Of a stretch of 64,000 nt of DNA, positions 8,719 to 17,120 are shown one piece after another. Below the pieces are notes generated by a model. That model saw only the letters and a list, made by a program, of their open reading frames with translations, made no database searches and was not told where the DNA came from. Position 1 is the first letter of the stretch. Every line of letters begins with the position of its first letter. Source of the DNA: Aphanothece cf. minutissima CCALA 015. Lineage in GTDB: Bacteria; Cyanobacteriota; Cyanobacteriia; PCC-6307; Cyanobiaceae. A program made the position numbers and the translations under genes. The stretch covers positions 1 through 64,000 of the forward strand of contig PVWP01000005.1 in the NCBI GenBank assembly GCA_003003925.1. The letters are read 5' to 3'.

Positions 8719-9057
8719 TTGCCTCCCCGCTTCCAACAGACCCGATTTCAGCAGCGGATCACCCAGTCCGGCAACCTGCTGGAGGCCTGGGCTGAAAATC
8801 CCTGGCGCCGCCTTTCCCTGCTGCTGATCGTGCTGCTGGGCGGCTTCGTGATCGGCGGCAGCGTCGGCTCCATCACCGGCGCCCTGTCCCTGTTCGATCC
8901 CCTCGGAGCCCTGGTGTGCGTGCTGGCCATCGAAGTGGCGGCCCGGCTGCGGGGCCGGCTGCTGGCCCAGCCGCTGAAACTGCGGCTGCAGGTGCTGGAC
9001 ATGGCCCGCATGGGTCTGCTCTACGGCCTGCTGCTGGATGGCTTCAAGCTGCTCTGA
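8719..9057 (+). CDS. Ycf20-like membrane protein (DUF565)
   Basis: The 112-residue protein has the DUF565/Ycf20 pattern: TRFQQRI, then NPWRRLSLLLIVLLGGFVIG (first membrane helix, about 29-50) and a second helix at about 58-75 followed by EVAARLRG. Ycf20 relatives are encoded in plastids and cyanobacteria; a link to thermal energy dissipation has been reported for the algal protein, and its activity is unclear. The TTG at 8719 is the likely start, since no ATG or GTG fits the family N-terminus. It converges on pyrB. Confidence 0.82.
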   Translation: MPPRFQQTRFQQRITQSGNLLEAWAENPWRRLSLLLIVLLGGFVIGGSVGSITGALSLFDPLGALVCVLAIEVAARLRGRLLAQPLKLRLQVLDMARMGLLYGLLLDGFKLL

Positions 9058-9090
9058 GGGGCCGGAGACGCCTTCCGACGGGCTGAGCTC

Positions 9091-10101
9091 TCAGACGGCG
9101 GCCAGCAGATAGAGCAGGGCCATCCGGATCGGAATGCCGTTGCGGACCTGCTCCTCCACCAGGCTGCGGCCGGGATCGTCGAGCAGTTCACCGGCGATCT
9201 CCACCCCCCGGTTCACCGGGCCGGGGTGCAGCACCGGCACGGCGTCGCCGCAGAGGGCCAGGCGCCGGTGGCTGAGCCCGTACTGGCGGTGGTAGGTGTC
9301 CAGGCTGGTGAGCAGGTGCTGCTGCATCCGCTCCTTCTGCAGACGCAGGGTCATGACGGCATCCGCCCCGGGCAGGGCCTCCTCCAGGCGCCGCTCGACC
9401 CGCACCCGACCCCGGGCGGCCACCGGGTCGGCCCCCTGGCCCGGCGGCGGGGCCAGCACGAAGTCGGCGAAGCAGTCGGGCAGCAGGGTGGCCGGCCCGC
9501 AGAGCACCACGTCGGCGCCGCAGGCGGTGAGGGCCCAGAGGTTGGAGCGGGCCACCCGGGAATGGAGCACGTCGCCGACGATGACGATGCGGCGGCCCCG
9601 CAGGCTGGCGGGGGAGGGGGCTTCGGGTTCGAAGTGGCGCGCCAGGGTGAACAGGTCGAGCAGGCCCTGGCTGGGGTGGCTGTGCAGGCCGTCACCGGCG
9701 CTGAGCACCGACACCCTCTCGCCGCAGCGGTCGAGGTCGCGGGCCAGGCTGTGGGGCACCCCGGCGCAGCGGTGGCGCACCACCAGGATGTTGGCGCCCA
9801 TCGCCACGTAGGTGCGGGCGGTGTCCAGCAGGCTCTCCCCCTTGCTGAGGGAGCTCGACGACGGCGAGAAGCTCTGCACCTCCGCCGAGAGCCGTTTGGC
9901 GGCCAGCTCGAAGCTGCTGCGGGTGCGGGTGCTGGGCTCGAAGAAGAGGCTGGTCATCAGCCGGCCCTGGAGGGCAGGCAGGCGCCGGGCGCCGGCCACC
10001 GGCAGGGCCCGGAAGCGCTGGGCCAGTTCGAGAACGGTGGCGAAGTCGTCGACCGAGAAGGACGCCAGGTCGAGCACATGGCGGTGACTCCAGCCGCTCA
10101 A
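9091..10101 (-). CDS. pyrB: Aspartate carbamoyltransferase catalytic subunit
   Basis: Condenses carbamoyl phosphate and aspartate, the committed step of pyrimidine synthesis. In 336 residues it has the carbamoyl-phosphate loop [13 protein letters not shown], the second-site SKGES, the HPSQ motif and the [10 protein letters not shown] signature. The start is the TTG at 10101: TTGA overlaps the stop of the upstream glycosylase gene, typical of translational coupling, and no ATG fits. No regulatory chain (pyrI) is nearby, as expected for cyanobacteria. Confidence 0.95.
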   Translation of the reverse strand: MSGWSHRHVLDLASFSVDDFATVLELAQRFRALPVAGARRLPALQGRLMTSLFFEPSTRTRSSFELAAKRLSAEVQSFSPSSSSLSKGESLLDTARTYVAMGANILVVRHRCAGVPHSLARDLDRCGERVSVLSAGDGLHSHPSQGLLDLFTLARHFEPEAPSPASLRGRRIVIVGDVLHSRVARSNLWALTACGADVVLCGPATLLPDCFADFVLAPPPGQGADPVAARGRVRVERRLEEALPGADAVMTLRLQKERMQQHLLTSLDTYHRQYGLSHRRLALCGDAVPVLHPGPVNRGVEIAGELLDDPGRSLVEEQVRNGIPIRMALLYLLAAV

Positions 10102-10790
10102 GGCGTTCTGCTCCCGTCGAACGCCCCAACCGTAGAGGCCAGCAGGGCGGCGAGCCCATCCTGGCGGGGCGTGCGATCGCCGTGGGCGCGCCGGCTGACG
10201 CTGCGGCTGGCGCGCAGGTACCAGCGCCAGGGCAGCTCCTGCCCCTGGGAAACGCCGATGCGCTGGGTCTGCAGCAGCGGCGCCTCCCCCTGGGGCCCTG
10301 ACCCCTCCAGCAGCGCCACCAGCGCCAGCGGCCGCGCGGCCAGCCACAGGCCCGAGGCCGGCGCGGCGATCCGGCCGTCCTGACGGCGGTCGATGGCGAA
10401 GCAGCGGGCCAGCAGGCCGGGGCCGGCCGCCGCCCGCTCCGGCTCCCCCGGCAGGGCGGCCGCCCGCAGCAGCACCCCGTTGGCCCAGTCGGGACGGCCG
10501 GTGACCACGTTGACGCAGTGGTGCACGCCGTAGGTCAGGTAGACGTAGAACCGGCCGGGCTCCCCGAAGAGGGTGTCGTTGCTCGCCGAGCGGCGGCGGT
10601 GGCCGTGGCAGGCCGGCTCGCTCTGGCAGTAGGCCTCGGTCTCGACGATCACGCCCCAGCGCAGGGCGCCCGACGGCTGACGCCGCAGCAGCAGGCAGCC
10701 GATGAGCTCCGGGGCCACCACCTCGGCGGGGCGGGCGAAGAAGGACGGGGGGAGGGGAGGAACCGGAGGGGCGTGGCAGCTGGTCACCAT
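10098..10790 (-). CDS. mpg: DNA-3-methyladenine (alkyladenine) glycosylase
   Basis: AAG/MPG family base-excision enzyme that removes alkylated purines. The 230-residue protein has [18 protein letters not shown], the catalytic Glu in VIVETEAYC, the [14 protein letters not shown] strand and [13 protein letters not shown] core ([11 protein letters not shown]). The ATG at 10790 (MVTSCHAPP) gives a normal length; the frame extends upstream, but that stretch overlaps the divergent sulfotransferase promoter region. It overlaps pyrB by 4 bases (TTGA), forming a two-gene unit. Confidence 0.93.
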   Translation of the reverse strand: MVTSCHAPPVPPLPPSFFARPAEVVAPELIGCLLLRRQPSGALRWGVIVETEAYCQSEPACHGHRRRSASNDTLFGEPGRFYVYLTYGVHHCVNVVTGRPDWANGVLLRAAALPGEPERAAAGPGLLARCFAIDRRQDGRIAAPASGLWLAARPLALVALLEGSGPQGEAPLLQTQRIGVSQGQELPWRWYLRASRSVSRRAHGDRTPRQDGLAALLASTVGAFDGSRTP

Positions 10791-10926
10791 GGGGCGGCCT
10801 CCGGCCGAGTCTGCAGCCAGGTCGCTGGCTTTTCCGTTGCGTTTTGCATCCCGTGTCCCTTGGTACGGCGGGGAGGGACTCGGCTGGCTTAACCAGGTCT
10901 TAACCAAGGGATAACGTTCGGCGGCC

Positions 10927-11583
10927 ATGGCGAAGCGCTACTCCATTCTCGATCGGCTGCGCTTCACCCGGACAGGCCTGAAGGCCCGCCTCGATTACCT
11001 GAAGTCCGGGTACATCTTTGTGCACGTCCCCCGGTGTGGGGGCACCTATGCCGCCACCCTGATCCACGGGCGCCCCCTCGGGCACCTCTATGCCGATTTC
11101 ATCCGGCGCAAGCTGCTGGGCGATCGCCTCTATGCCGCCCGAACCTCCGTCGCCTTCGTTCGCTGTCCCGTCGAGCGGCTGATTTCGGCCTACTGCTTCT
11201 CGCTTCGCGGCGGCACCGAGCTGGTGTCCCAGTTTCCGCTGCACAGGCCCCCGCGCTGGGCTTTGACGGATTTTCGGACCTTCTGTGAGGACTGGCTGTT
11301 TCAGCAGAGCCTGCATCGGGTTGATTTCATCTTCCGGCCCCAGAGCTGGTGGCTGTTCGACGAATCCGGCCACCTGATCGTTGATGAGGTCAGCCATCTG
11401 AGCCGGCTGGATTCCTGGCTTCAGGAGAAGGGCTTCATCAGCGAAGACAGCCCGGTGAAGGTCAACGCCTCGGAGCAGGGCCTGGCCAAGGAAGCGCGCC
11501 GGGCGCTGTCTCCGTCCCTGATCGGCTCGATCCGGGATTTCTACGCCCAGGACCTCGAGCTGCTCAGCGCCCACCTCGCCTGA
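10927..11583 (+). CDS. Putative sulfotransferase
   Basis: The 218-residue soluble protein has the two PAPS-binding signatures of the carbohydrate/cell-surface sulfotransferase superfamily: [10 protein letters not shown] (5'-phosphosulfate loop, about residues 35-44) and [13 protein letters not shown] (3'-phosphate motif, about 76-88). The C-terminal half has a conserved-looking [13 protein letters not shown] segment. The likely job is sulfating a glycan or small molecule; the acceptor is unknown. It stands alone, divergent from mpg. A GT2/GT25 pair 8-11 kb away is a possible source of acceptors, but this is inference. Base composition is slightly less GC-biased than its neighbours. Confidence 0.75.
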   Translation: MAKRYSILDRLRFTRTGLKARLDYLKSGYIFVHVPRCGGTYAATLIHGRPLGHLYADFIRRKLLGDRLYAARTSVAFVRCPVERLISAYCFSLRGGTELVSQFPLHRPPRWALTDFRTFCEDWLFQQSLHRVDFIFRPQSWWLFDESGHLIVDEVSHLSRLDSWLQEKGFISEDSPVKVNASEQGLAKEARRALSPSLIGSIRDFYAQDLELLSAHLA

Positions 11584-11709
11584 CGCCCCACGGAACCGCC
11601 GACGGTGCGGGGAAGCGGACCGGAGGCCGCCCCGGGGAGCGGTGGACGCGCCGACGGGCCACACTGGCCTCAGCGCTGAACAGCCCTACCTCCTGATCAA
11701 CGCCCCACC

Positions 11710-11847
11710 ATGGAAACCGCCAGCTTCAACCTCGGCACCGTGCTTCTGGCCGTCAGCGGCCTGTTCGTGCTGACCACCCTGTTCTTCGGCACCAAGGGGG
11801 GCTACTACGACACCGACGACTACGACGGCAACGGCACCGCCCACTGA
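11710..11847 (+). CDS. Single-pass membrane microprotein, 45 aa
   Basis: METASFNLGTVLLAVSGLFV starts a 45-residue protein with one membrane helix (about 8-27). A Gly-rich turn and a strongly acidic tail (GGYYDTDDYDGNG) follow. The size and one-helix layout resemble accessory subunits of thylakoid complexes (PSII or NDH-1 small subunits), but I cannot match it to a named one. It has its own 126-base upstream region and converges on the DUF6679 gene. The clean start and composition support it as real despite its size. Confidence 0.7.
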   Translation: METASFNLGTVLLAVSGLFVLTTLFFGTKGGYYDTDDYDGNGTAH

Positions 11848-11879
11848 GTTCCGCCCGCTGGCGGCCGTCGGGCCACCGA

Positions 11880-12176
11880 TCAGGAACTGCCGAGCCGTTC
11901 GGCCTCGGGACAGTCGCCGGTGGTGGGCAGGTCGTCGGCATCGGCGGAGCGGCTCACCGAGGCCAGCCGGGTGCTGACGGCCCCGATCGAGGCCAGCCGG
12001 ACGCTCTCCTCCCAGCTGTGGCGCTCGTCGCCGTCCTCATCGTCGTAGCGGAGGGTGACCAGATCGCCCTCGATCTCCACCACCAGGGCCCGCTCGATCC
12101 AGCGCTGCTGATCCAGCAGGTAGACCCAGACCGGCCGCTGCTCCAGGCGAAAACGGTCGAGCTTGCGATGCAGCAT
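11880..12176 (-). CDS. DUF6679 family protein, 98 aa
   Basis: The core pattern RPVWVYLLDQQRWIERALVVE, EGDLVTLRYDDED and HSWEESVRLASIGAV matches, from memory, the cyanobacterial DUF6679 family of small beta-rich soluble proteins. The ATG at 12176 (MLHRKLDRFRLEQ) fits the family; the longer frame to 12299 overlaps the divergent creatininase gene. The C-terminal 25 residues are variable and acidic. Function unknown. Confidence 0.75.
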   Translation of the reverse strand: MLHRKLDRFRLEQRPVWVYLLDQQRWIERALVVEIEGDLVTLRYDDEDGDERHSWEESVRLASIGAVSTRLASVSRSADADDLPTTGDCPEAERLGSS

Positions 12177-12225
12177 CGTGACGCCGCGGATAGGGTCGAT
12201 CCTAGGCAGCACGGCGCCGGCCGCC

Positions 12226-13065
12226 ATGTTCACCATGACCCGATCGATGCCCAGCACCGCTCCAGGCCCCAGCACGGTTCCGGGCCCCGTGGCCAGCAAC
12301 GAGGAGATCCGGCTGCAGCTGCGCAGCTGGCCCGAGGTGGAGGACTACCTCAGCCGCTGCCGGGGGGTGATCGTGCCGCTGGGCTCCACCGAGCAGCACG
12401 GGCCCACCGGTGCCATCGGCACCGACGCCCTCACTGCCGAAGCCGTGGCCCTGGAGGTGGGACGCCGCACCGGGGTGCTGGTGACGCCCGCCCAGGCCTT
12501 CGGCATGGCCGAGCACCATCTGGGCTTCGCCGGCACCATCAGCCTGCAGCCCTCCACCCTGCTGGCCGTGCTCCATGACGTGGTGCTCTCCCTGGCCCGC
12601 CACGGCTTCGAGCGCATCTACGTGATCAACGGCCACGGCGGCAACATCGCCACCGCCCGGGCCGCCTTCGCCCAGGCCTACGGCACCGCCGCCTCCCGGG
12701 GGCTGCCGGGCGCCGAGCGGCTGCGCTGCCGTCTGGCCAACTGGTTCACCGCCGGCCCGGTGATGCGGGAGGCGCGCGATCGCTACGGCGAGCGGGAGGG
12801 GCACCATGCCACCCCCAGCGAGATCGCCCTCACCCTGCACCTGGAGCCCAGCCTGGGCGCCAAGCAGCGGCCGCTGCCGGAGGCGGCCCCGGCCGGGCCG
12901 ATCCATGGCCCCGAGGACTTCCGCCGCCGCCATCCCGATGGCCGCATGGGCTCCGACCCGTTCCTGGCCAGCGCCGAGCATGGCGCCCGCTTCCTGGAGC
13001 TGGCGGCGGCGGCCCTGGCCGACGACCTGGCCGACTTCCTGGGGCCGGACGGGGAAGCGGGCTGA
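12226..13065 (+). CDS. Creatininase (creatinine amidohydrolase) family protein
   Basis: Metal-dependent amidohydrolase fold. The 279-residue protein shows the family metal-site segments VPLGSTEQHGPTGAIGTDAL (Glu and His), AEHHLGF, the GHGGN motif in YVINGHGGNIATARAA and EGHHATPSE. The true substrate of cyanobacterial members is unknown; related enzymes act on creatinine, formamidopyrimidines or peptide-derived cofactors. Start candidates are ATG 12226 and ATG 12235, in the same frame. It lies 48 bases before gatC on the same strand. Confidence 0.88.
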   Translation: MFTMTRSMPSTAPGPSTVPGPVASNEEIRLQLRSWPEVEDYLSRCRGVIVPLGSTEQHGPTGAIGTDALTAEAVALEVGRRTGVLVTPAQAFGMAEHHLGFAGTISLQPSTLLAVLHDVVLSLARHGFERIYVINGHGGNIATARAAFAQAYGTAASRGLPGAERLRCRLANWFTAGPVMREARDRYGEREGHHATPSEIALTLHLEPSLGAKQRPLPEAAPAGPIHGPEDFRRRHPDGRMGSDPFLASAEHGARFLELAAAALADDLADFLGPDGEAG

Positions 13066-13113
13066 GGCGGCGACGGCCGCGGCTAGGTTCGGACGACGAC
13101 GACGAGCGCGACG

Positions 13114-13407
13114 ATGGAGCGGATCACGGCCGACGATGTGCGCAAGGTGGCCCAGCTGGCCCGCCTGGCCCTGCCCGAGGAGCGGATCGCCACCTACACC
13201 GTTCAGCTGGAGCGGATCCTCGACTACGTCGCCCATCTCGAGCAGGTGGACACCGAAGGGGTGCCCCCCACCACCCGGGCGGTGGAGGTGGTCAACGTCA
13301 CCCGCCCCGACGCGGTGGATCCCACCCCGGTGCGCGAGGAGCTGCTGTCCCTGGCCCCCCAGCGGGAGGGGGATTTCTTCCGGGTGCCGAAGATTCTGGG
13401 CGACTGA
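13114..13407 (+). CDS. gatC: Asp-tRNA(Asn)/Glu-tRNA(Gln) amidotransferase subunit C
   Basis: GatC holds GatA and GatB together in the indirect route to Gln-tRNA(Gln). The 97-residue protein has the family pattern [38 protein letters not shown], the RPDAV segment and the [10 protein letters not shown]-terminus. Length is normal and the ATG at 13114 is the only sensible start. gatA and gatB are not in the window, as is usual for cyanobacteria, where the gat genes are dispersed. Confidence 0.96.
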   Translation: MERITADDVRKVAQLARLALPEERIATYTVQLERILDYVAHLEQVDTEGVPPTTRAVEVVNVTRPDAVDPTPVREELLSLAPQREGDFFRVPKILGD

Positions 13408-13431
13408 AACCGGACGGCGGTGACAAGGCGC

Positions 13432-14451
13432 TCAGCGCACCGGCGAGATGGCGGTGCGGTGCAGCAGTTCAAGCACCCGCCGGCGGGCATGGCGGGTGGG
13501 CATCAACCGGACCAGGGGACGCAGACGGCTGCGGCGCTTCTTGTGGGAGCGCACGCCCAGAAAGATGTCGTAGAGGAAGTTGAGACTGTCGGCGCGGCTC
13601 TCGAACAGTCCCAGCCGCTGGGGTGAACCCTTGGCATCGAGAATCGGCTTGGTGGCGTGATACGCCGGCTGGTACTCGAACCAGGGGATCGACGGCCAGA
13701 GATGGTGAATCAGGTGGTAGTTCTGGCCCATGATCAGCCAGTTCATCAGCCTGCTCGGGTAGACACGGGCGTTGTGCCAGCGGTTGCGGGACTGGAAGGG
13801 CCGGTGGGGGAGGTAATCGAAGAACAGACCGAGGGTGACGCCCACCATCAGGGCCGGAGCGAACCAGCAGTTGAAGACGAACGGCAGGAAGTTATGCCGG
13901 GCGGCCGCCACCACGATCAGCACGAAGATGGTGCGGGCCAGGACCCACTCGAACAGCTCGTTGTGGCGCCAGAGGCGATGGCGGAAGAAGAAGACCTCGT
14001 GATAGAAGAAGCGCGGCGCGATCAGCCACAGGGGCCCGAAGGTGCTGACGATGTGGTCGGGATCGAGCTTGGGGTCGTTGACGTGGGCGTGGTGCTGCAG
14101 ATGCACCCGGGTGAACACCGGGAAGCTGAAGCCCAGCAGCAGGGCCGCCCCATGGCCCATCACCGCGTTCCAGATGCGGTTGGGATGGGCGGCGTTGTGG
14201 CAGGCGTCGTGGATGACGGTGCCTTCCAGGTGCAGGGCCAGGAAGCCCAGGGCCAGCAGGGCCGGCAGGGGCCAGCCCCCCACGAACCAGCCCCAGATCG
14301 TCAGGGCCGCCAGGCCATAGCCCGCCAGGAACAGGCCCACCGTGGGGTTCCAGGCGGCGGGGGGATCCAGGTACTCCCTGGGGACACTGAGCCGCGGCAC
14401 GGGCGTGGTCGAAGCCACGGAGGCGGACGTGGGTGCCAGCGTGTCTGTCAT
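13432..14451 (-). CDS. crtR: Beta-carotene hydroxylase
   Basis: Di-iron membrane hydroxylase making zeaxanthin from beta-carotene (CrtR type, fatty-acid-desaturase superfamily). In 339 residues the histidine clusters are present: HDACHNAAH (about 83-91), HLQHHAHV (about 120-127) and HLIHHLWP (about 246-253). Hydrophobic segments lie between them (LPALLALGFLALHLEGTV, FVLIVVAA). The N-terminal 25 residues are Thr/Ser-rich and variable. It converges on gatC. Zeaxanthin is the typical carotenoid of picocyanobacteria. Confidence 0.95.
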   Translation of the reverse strand: MTDTLAPTSASVASTTPVPRLSVPREYLDPPAAWNPTVGLFLAGYGLAALTIWGWFVGGWPLPALLALGFLALHLEGTVIHDACHNAAHPNRIWNAVMGHGAALLLGFSFPVFTRVHLQHHAHVNDPKLDPDHIVSTFGPLWLIAPRFFYHEVFFFRHRLWRHNELFEWVLARTIFVLIVVAAARHNFLPFVFNCWFAPALMVGVTLGLFFDYLPHRPFQSRNRWHNARVYPSRLMNWLIMGQNYHLIHHLWPSIPWFEYQPAYHATKPILDAKGSPQRLGLFESRADSLNFLYDIFLGVRSHKKRRSRLRPLVRLMPTRHARRRVLELLHRTAISPVR

Positions 14452-14539
14452 GACCTGGGCCAGGTCCGGATCCCCATCGGAGGCCCCAGATTACGGAAGA
14501 CGCCCGGTGGGCGCGACAGGGCAACCCGGGTCGGCGCGA

Positions 14540-16090
14540 TCACGGCTGGTTGGGGCCGAGGGGCAGGCTGCGCAGGCTGCCGGTGATGTCCACCAGGGGG
14601 AACTCGGTGGCACCCCAGCCATCGGGGGGCAGCAGCGACGGCGCGTCCGGGGCCGGGGCCACCGCGGCGCCGGCGGCGAAGGCGCCGTCGGTCCAGGCGA
14701 GCAGCAGCCCCCGCAGGGCGCCGCCGCCGTCAGCGAAGTGGGAGCGCAGGTTGAAGTGGTCGCCATCCTTGGCCAGTACGAGCCGGTGGCCGCCGCCGGC
14801 GTTGCGCGCTTCCATCGCCATGGGCCGCAGCGCCTCAGGACCGGAGGGCACCACCCAGTCGCGGCTGCCGCTCACCAGCAGCACCCGGCCGTTCATGGCG
14901 CGGCCCGAACCCTGATCGAACAGCAGCGACATCGGCGGGCTGACCGCCACCACCGCCTTGACCCGGGGATCGGCCAGGCCGGCCTGGTCGGCGGAGCTGA
15001 GGAAGCTGCACTGCAGCACCCAGCTGACATTGCGGGCCGGATTGGTGACGTCGTCGCAGAAGCGCTTGAGCAGGGCCGCACTGGGCCGGGCCCCGGCCAG
15101 CTGCAGCACCGTGGTGGCGCCGTAGGACTGGCCCATGGCCACGACGGCATCGGTGCGCAGACCGGCCGGCAACCCCAGGCTGCCGGCGGCGGCCGCATCG
15201 ATGGCGGAGGTCATGTCCATCGGCCGCAGCCGCAGGTCCTCCGGCTTGGGGGGCGGCACCTGGCCGGAGAGCATGGCCTGCTGCTGCGACTTGTCGCTGC
15301 CGGGGTGGCGGGGCAGCAGCACGGTGTAGCCGTGGCTGGCCAGGTGCCGGCCCCAGCCCTCGAAGCTTTCGGGGTCGTCCCAGAGGCCGTGGGAGATCAG
15401 CACCAGACGGCCATTGGAGCCGGTTTCCGGCTGGATGGTGACCACCTGCAGGGGCTTGGGGCGGTGGGTGACGGGGATCGCCAGCTCCTGGCGCTTCACC
15501 GCCAGGGGGCCGGCCTGGCTGAGGGCCGGGCTGATCCCGGCGGCGGGCAGGGAGGCCACCAGCTGGTTGCCCAGGCGCTGCTGGCTGGTGAGTCGATCGA
15601 TGGCGAAGACCACCCGCTGCAGGTCCACCGTGGCGCTCTTGCCGGGCAGGGCCTCCAGCACCTCCAGCAGGTTGAGGCTGCCCTTGGCCTGGCTGCTCTC
15701 CAGGGAGGCCGCCAGCTGGCTGGAGTCGAGCGGCTGGCGCACCCCCTCCACCAGCACCACCGAGGAGATCAGCAGCAGCACCTGGTTGACCAGGGGTGAA
15801 CCCACCGACTGCTCGGCGAGGGCCTTGAGCGGCAGGGGCAGGGGCGTCTGGAAGGCCTCCACCAGCCGGCGGCCGATGGCGCCGTTGGTGGCCCGATCCA
15901 GCTCGGCGAGGTCACTGTTGCCGGAGAGCAGGGTGCGCTGATCCTTCAGCTCGCGGATCTGAACCGTGAAGGCCGTCTCGAGCAGGGGCAGGGTGAGCTG
16001 GATCTCCTCCAGCGCCCGGACGGGAGCCGCCGCCAGCAGCGGCCCCACGCCCAGGAGCAGCGCCGTGAGCTGGCGGAGAGGGCTCGTCAT
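14540..16090 (-). CDS. Secreted alpha/beta hydrolase with DUF1400 domain
   Basis: The 516-residue protein starts at the ATG at 16090 with a signal peptide (RQLTALLLGVGPLLAAAPVRA). A cyanobacterial DUF1400 domain follows (about 30-150, ending SLNLLEVLEALPGKSATVDL), then an alpha/beta hydrolase. The hydrolase has the oxyanion region LISHGLWDDPESF, the nucleophile elbow GQSYGATT (Ser) and a late His in KDGDHFNLRS. It is probably a periplasmic esterase or lipase-like enzyme of unknown substrate. The longer frame to 16144 has a poor start and runs towards the tRNA-Leu gene. Confidence 0.85.
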   Translation of the reverse strand: MTSPLRQLTALLLGVGPLLAAAPVRALEEIQLTLPLLETAFTVQIRELKDQRTLLSGNSDLAELDRATNGAIGRRLVEAFQTPLPLPLKALAEQSVGSPLVNQVLLLISSVVLVEGVRQPLDSSQLAASLESSQAKGSLNLLEVLEALPGKSATVDLQRVVFAIDRLTSQQRLGNQLVASLPAAGISPALSQAGPLAVKRQELAIPVTHRPKPLQVVTIQPETGSNGRLVLISHGLWDDPESFEGWGRHLASHGYTVLLPRHPGSDKSQQQAMLSGQVPPPKPEDLRLRPMDMTSAIDAAAAGSLGLPAGLRTDAVVAMGQSYGATTVLQLAGARPSAALLKRFCDDVTNPARNVSWVLQCSFLSSADQAGLADPRVKAVVAVSPPMSLLFDQGSGRAMNGRVLLVSGSRDWVVPSGPEALRPMAMEARNAGGGHRLVLAKDGDHFNLRSHFADGGGALRGLLLAWTDGAFAAGAAVAPAPDAPSLLPPDGWGATEFPLVDITGSLRSLPLGPNQP

Positions 16091-16166
16091 GCAGGCATTC
16101 CCATTGATGGGAAGCGTAGGTGCGCCCTCGAAAGCACACCCCAAGGGGGCCCGGATCCGTCAGGGA

Positions 16167-16248
<82 letters not shown>

Positions 16249-16342
16249 CTGGATGGACTTTAGACAGACCGGCCGGTGCGATCCGTCGGCGGCGGCGCCC
16301 CGGTGGTCACCGCCCAGAATGGGACCAGACGTCGCCCCGGCC

Positions 16343-17095
16343 ATGCTTGCCACCCTCGGAGGCTTCCTGGCCCTGCTGCTCGGCACGCTGCTGCTGCTGC
16401 TGCCCCTGCTGGCCTCGGAGCTGAGCCGGGCCAGGGATTCGGTGTGGGGGGCGGTGGTGCTGCTGCTGGGCCTGGTGCTCGTCACCAGCGCCGAGCGGCT
16501 CACCGGTGCGCCGATGCTGGCGGTGCTCTGCGGCGGCCTGCTGATCGGCCGGCTCGGGGTGGAGGTGGGCCAGGGCCGCTGGCGCCTGCTCACCGACGAA
16601 GAACGCCAACGGCTCTGGTCGTGGGAGCGCTGGCGGACCAGCCTCAGCCAGCTCGGGGCCTCCCTGGGGCGGCTGCTGCAACTCGGCGCCGGCCTGGCCA
16701 GCGGCCTGGGGGCCTGGCTGGCGGAACGGCGCGCCGCCCGCCCCGCCAGCACCAAGAAGTGGGTGCGGCCCGAGGCGGACGCTGCCGCCCCAGCAGCGGC
16801 ACCGGAGGCCGCCGCGATGGCTGTGGCGGCGGAGGTGGCCCAGGAGGAGGTGGCCGCGGTGGAGGAGGTGGCGGCGGTGACGGCGGTGGCCGAGGTGGCC
16901 GAGCCGGAGACGACCGGGGCGCCCGAGGCGACCGGCGATGGGCCCCTGGTGGTCAGCGACTTCGAGGCGATCGACGCCCTGCTGGAGCAGGCCATCCCGG
17001 AAGCCCCGCCGGAGGCAGCGCCGGAGGCCACACCGGAAGCCCCACCCGAGCCGACGACGCCGCTGCCGGAGGAGGGTCTCGGCGAGGCGGGATAA
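16343..17095 (+). CDS. ycf66: Ycf66-family membrane protein
   Basis: The first 75 residues hold two to three membrane helices (LATLGGFLALLLGTLLLLLP, SVWGAVVLLLGLVLVTSAER, MLAVLCGGLLIG), as in Ycf66. A cytosolic linker follows, then a long Ala/Glu/Pro-rich low-complexity tail (about residues 145-250). Ycf66 is a plastid/cyanobacterial protein of unknown function. ATG 16343 gives 250 residues; ATG 16319 in the same frame is an alternative. The frame further upstream overlaps tRNA-Leu and is not coding. It ends 25 bases before ileS. Confidence 0.75.
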   Translation: MLATLGGFLALLLGTLLLLLPLLASELSRARDSVWGAVVLLLGLVLVTSAERLTGAPMLAVLCGGLLIGRLGVEVGQGRWRLLTDEERQRLWSWERWRTSLSQLGASLGRLLQLGAGLASGLGAWLAERRAARPASTKKWVRPEADAAAPAAAPEAAAMAVAAEVAQEEVAAVEEVAAVTAVAEVAEPETTGAPEATGDGPLVVSDFEAIDALLEQAIPEAPPEAAPEATPEAPPEPTTPLPEEGLGEAG

Positions 17096-17120
17096 TCCAG
17101 CCTTCTCGCGCCCCGGCGAC

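Noticed and set aside
12202..13236. 344-codon open frame antisense to the creatininase gene
   Set aside because: Same cause: the sense frame has the metal-binding motifs, and this one has Gly/Gln/Ala-rich composition and no motif.
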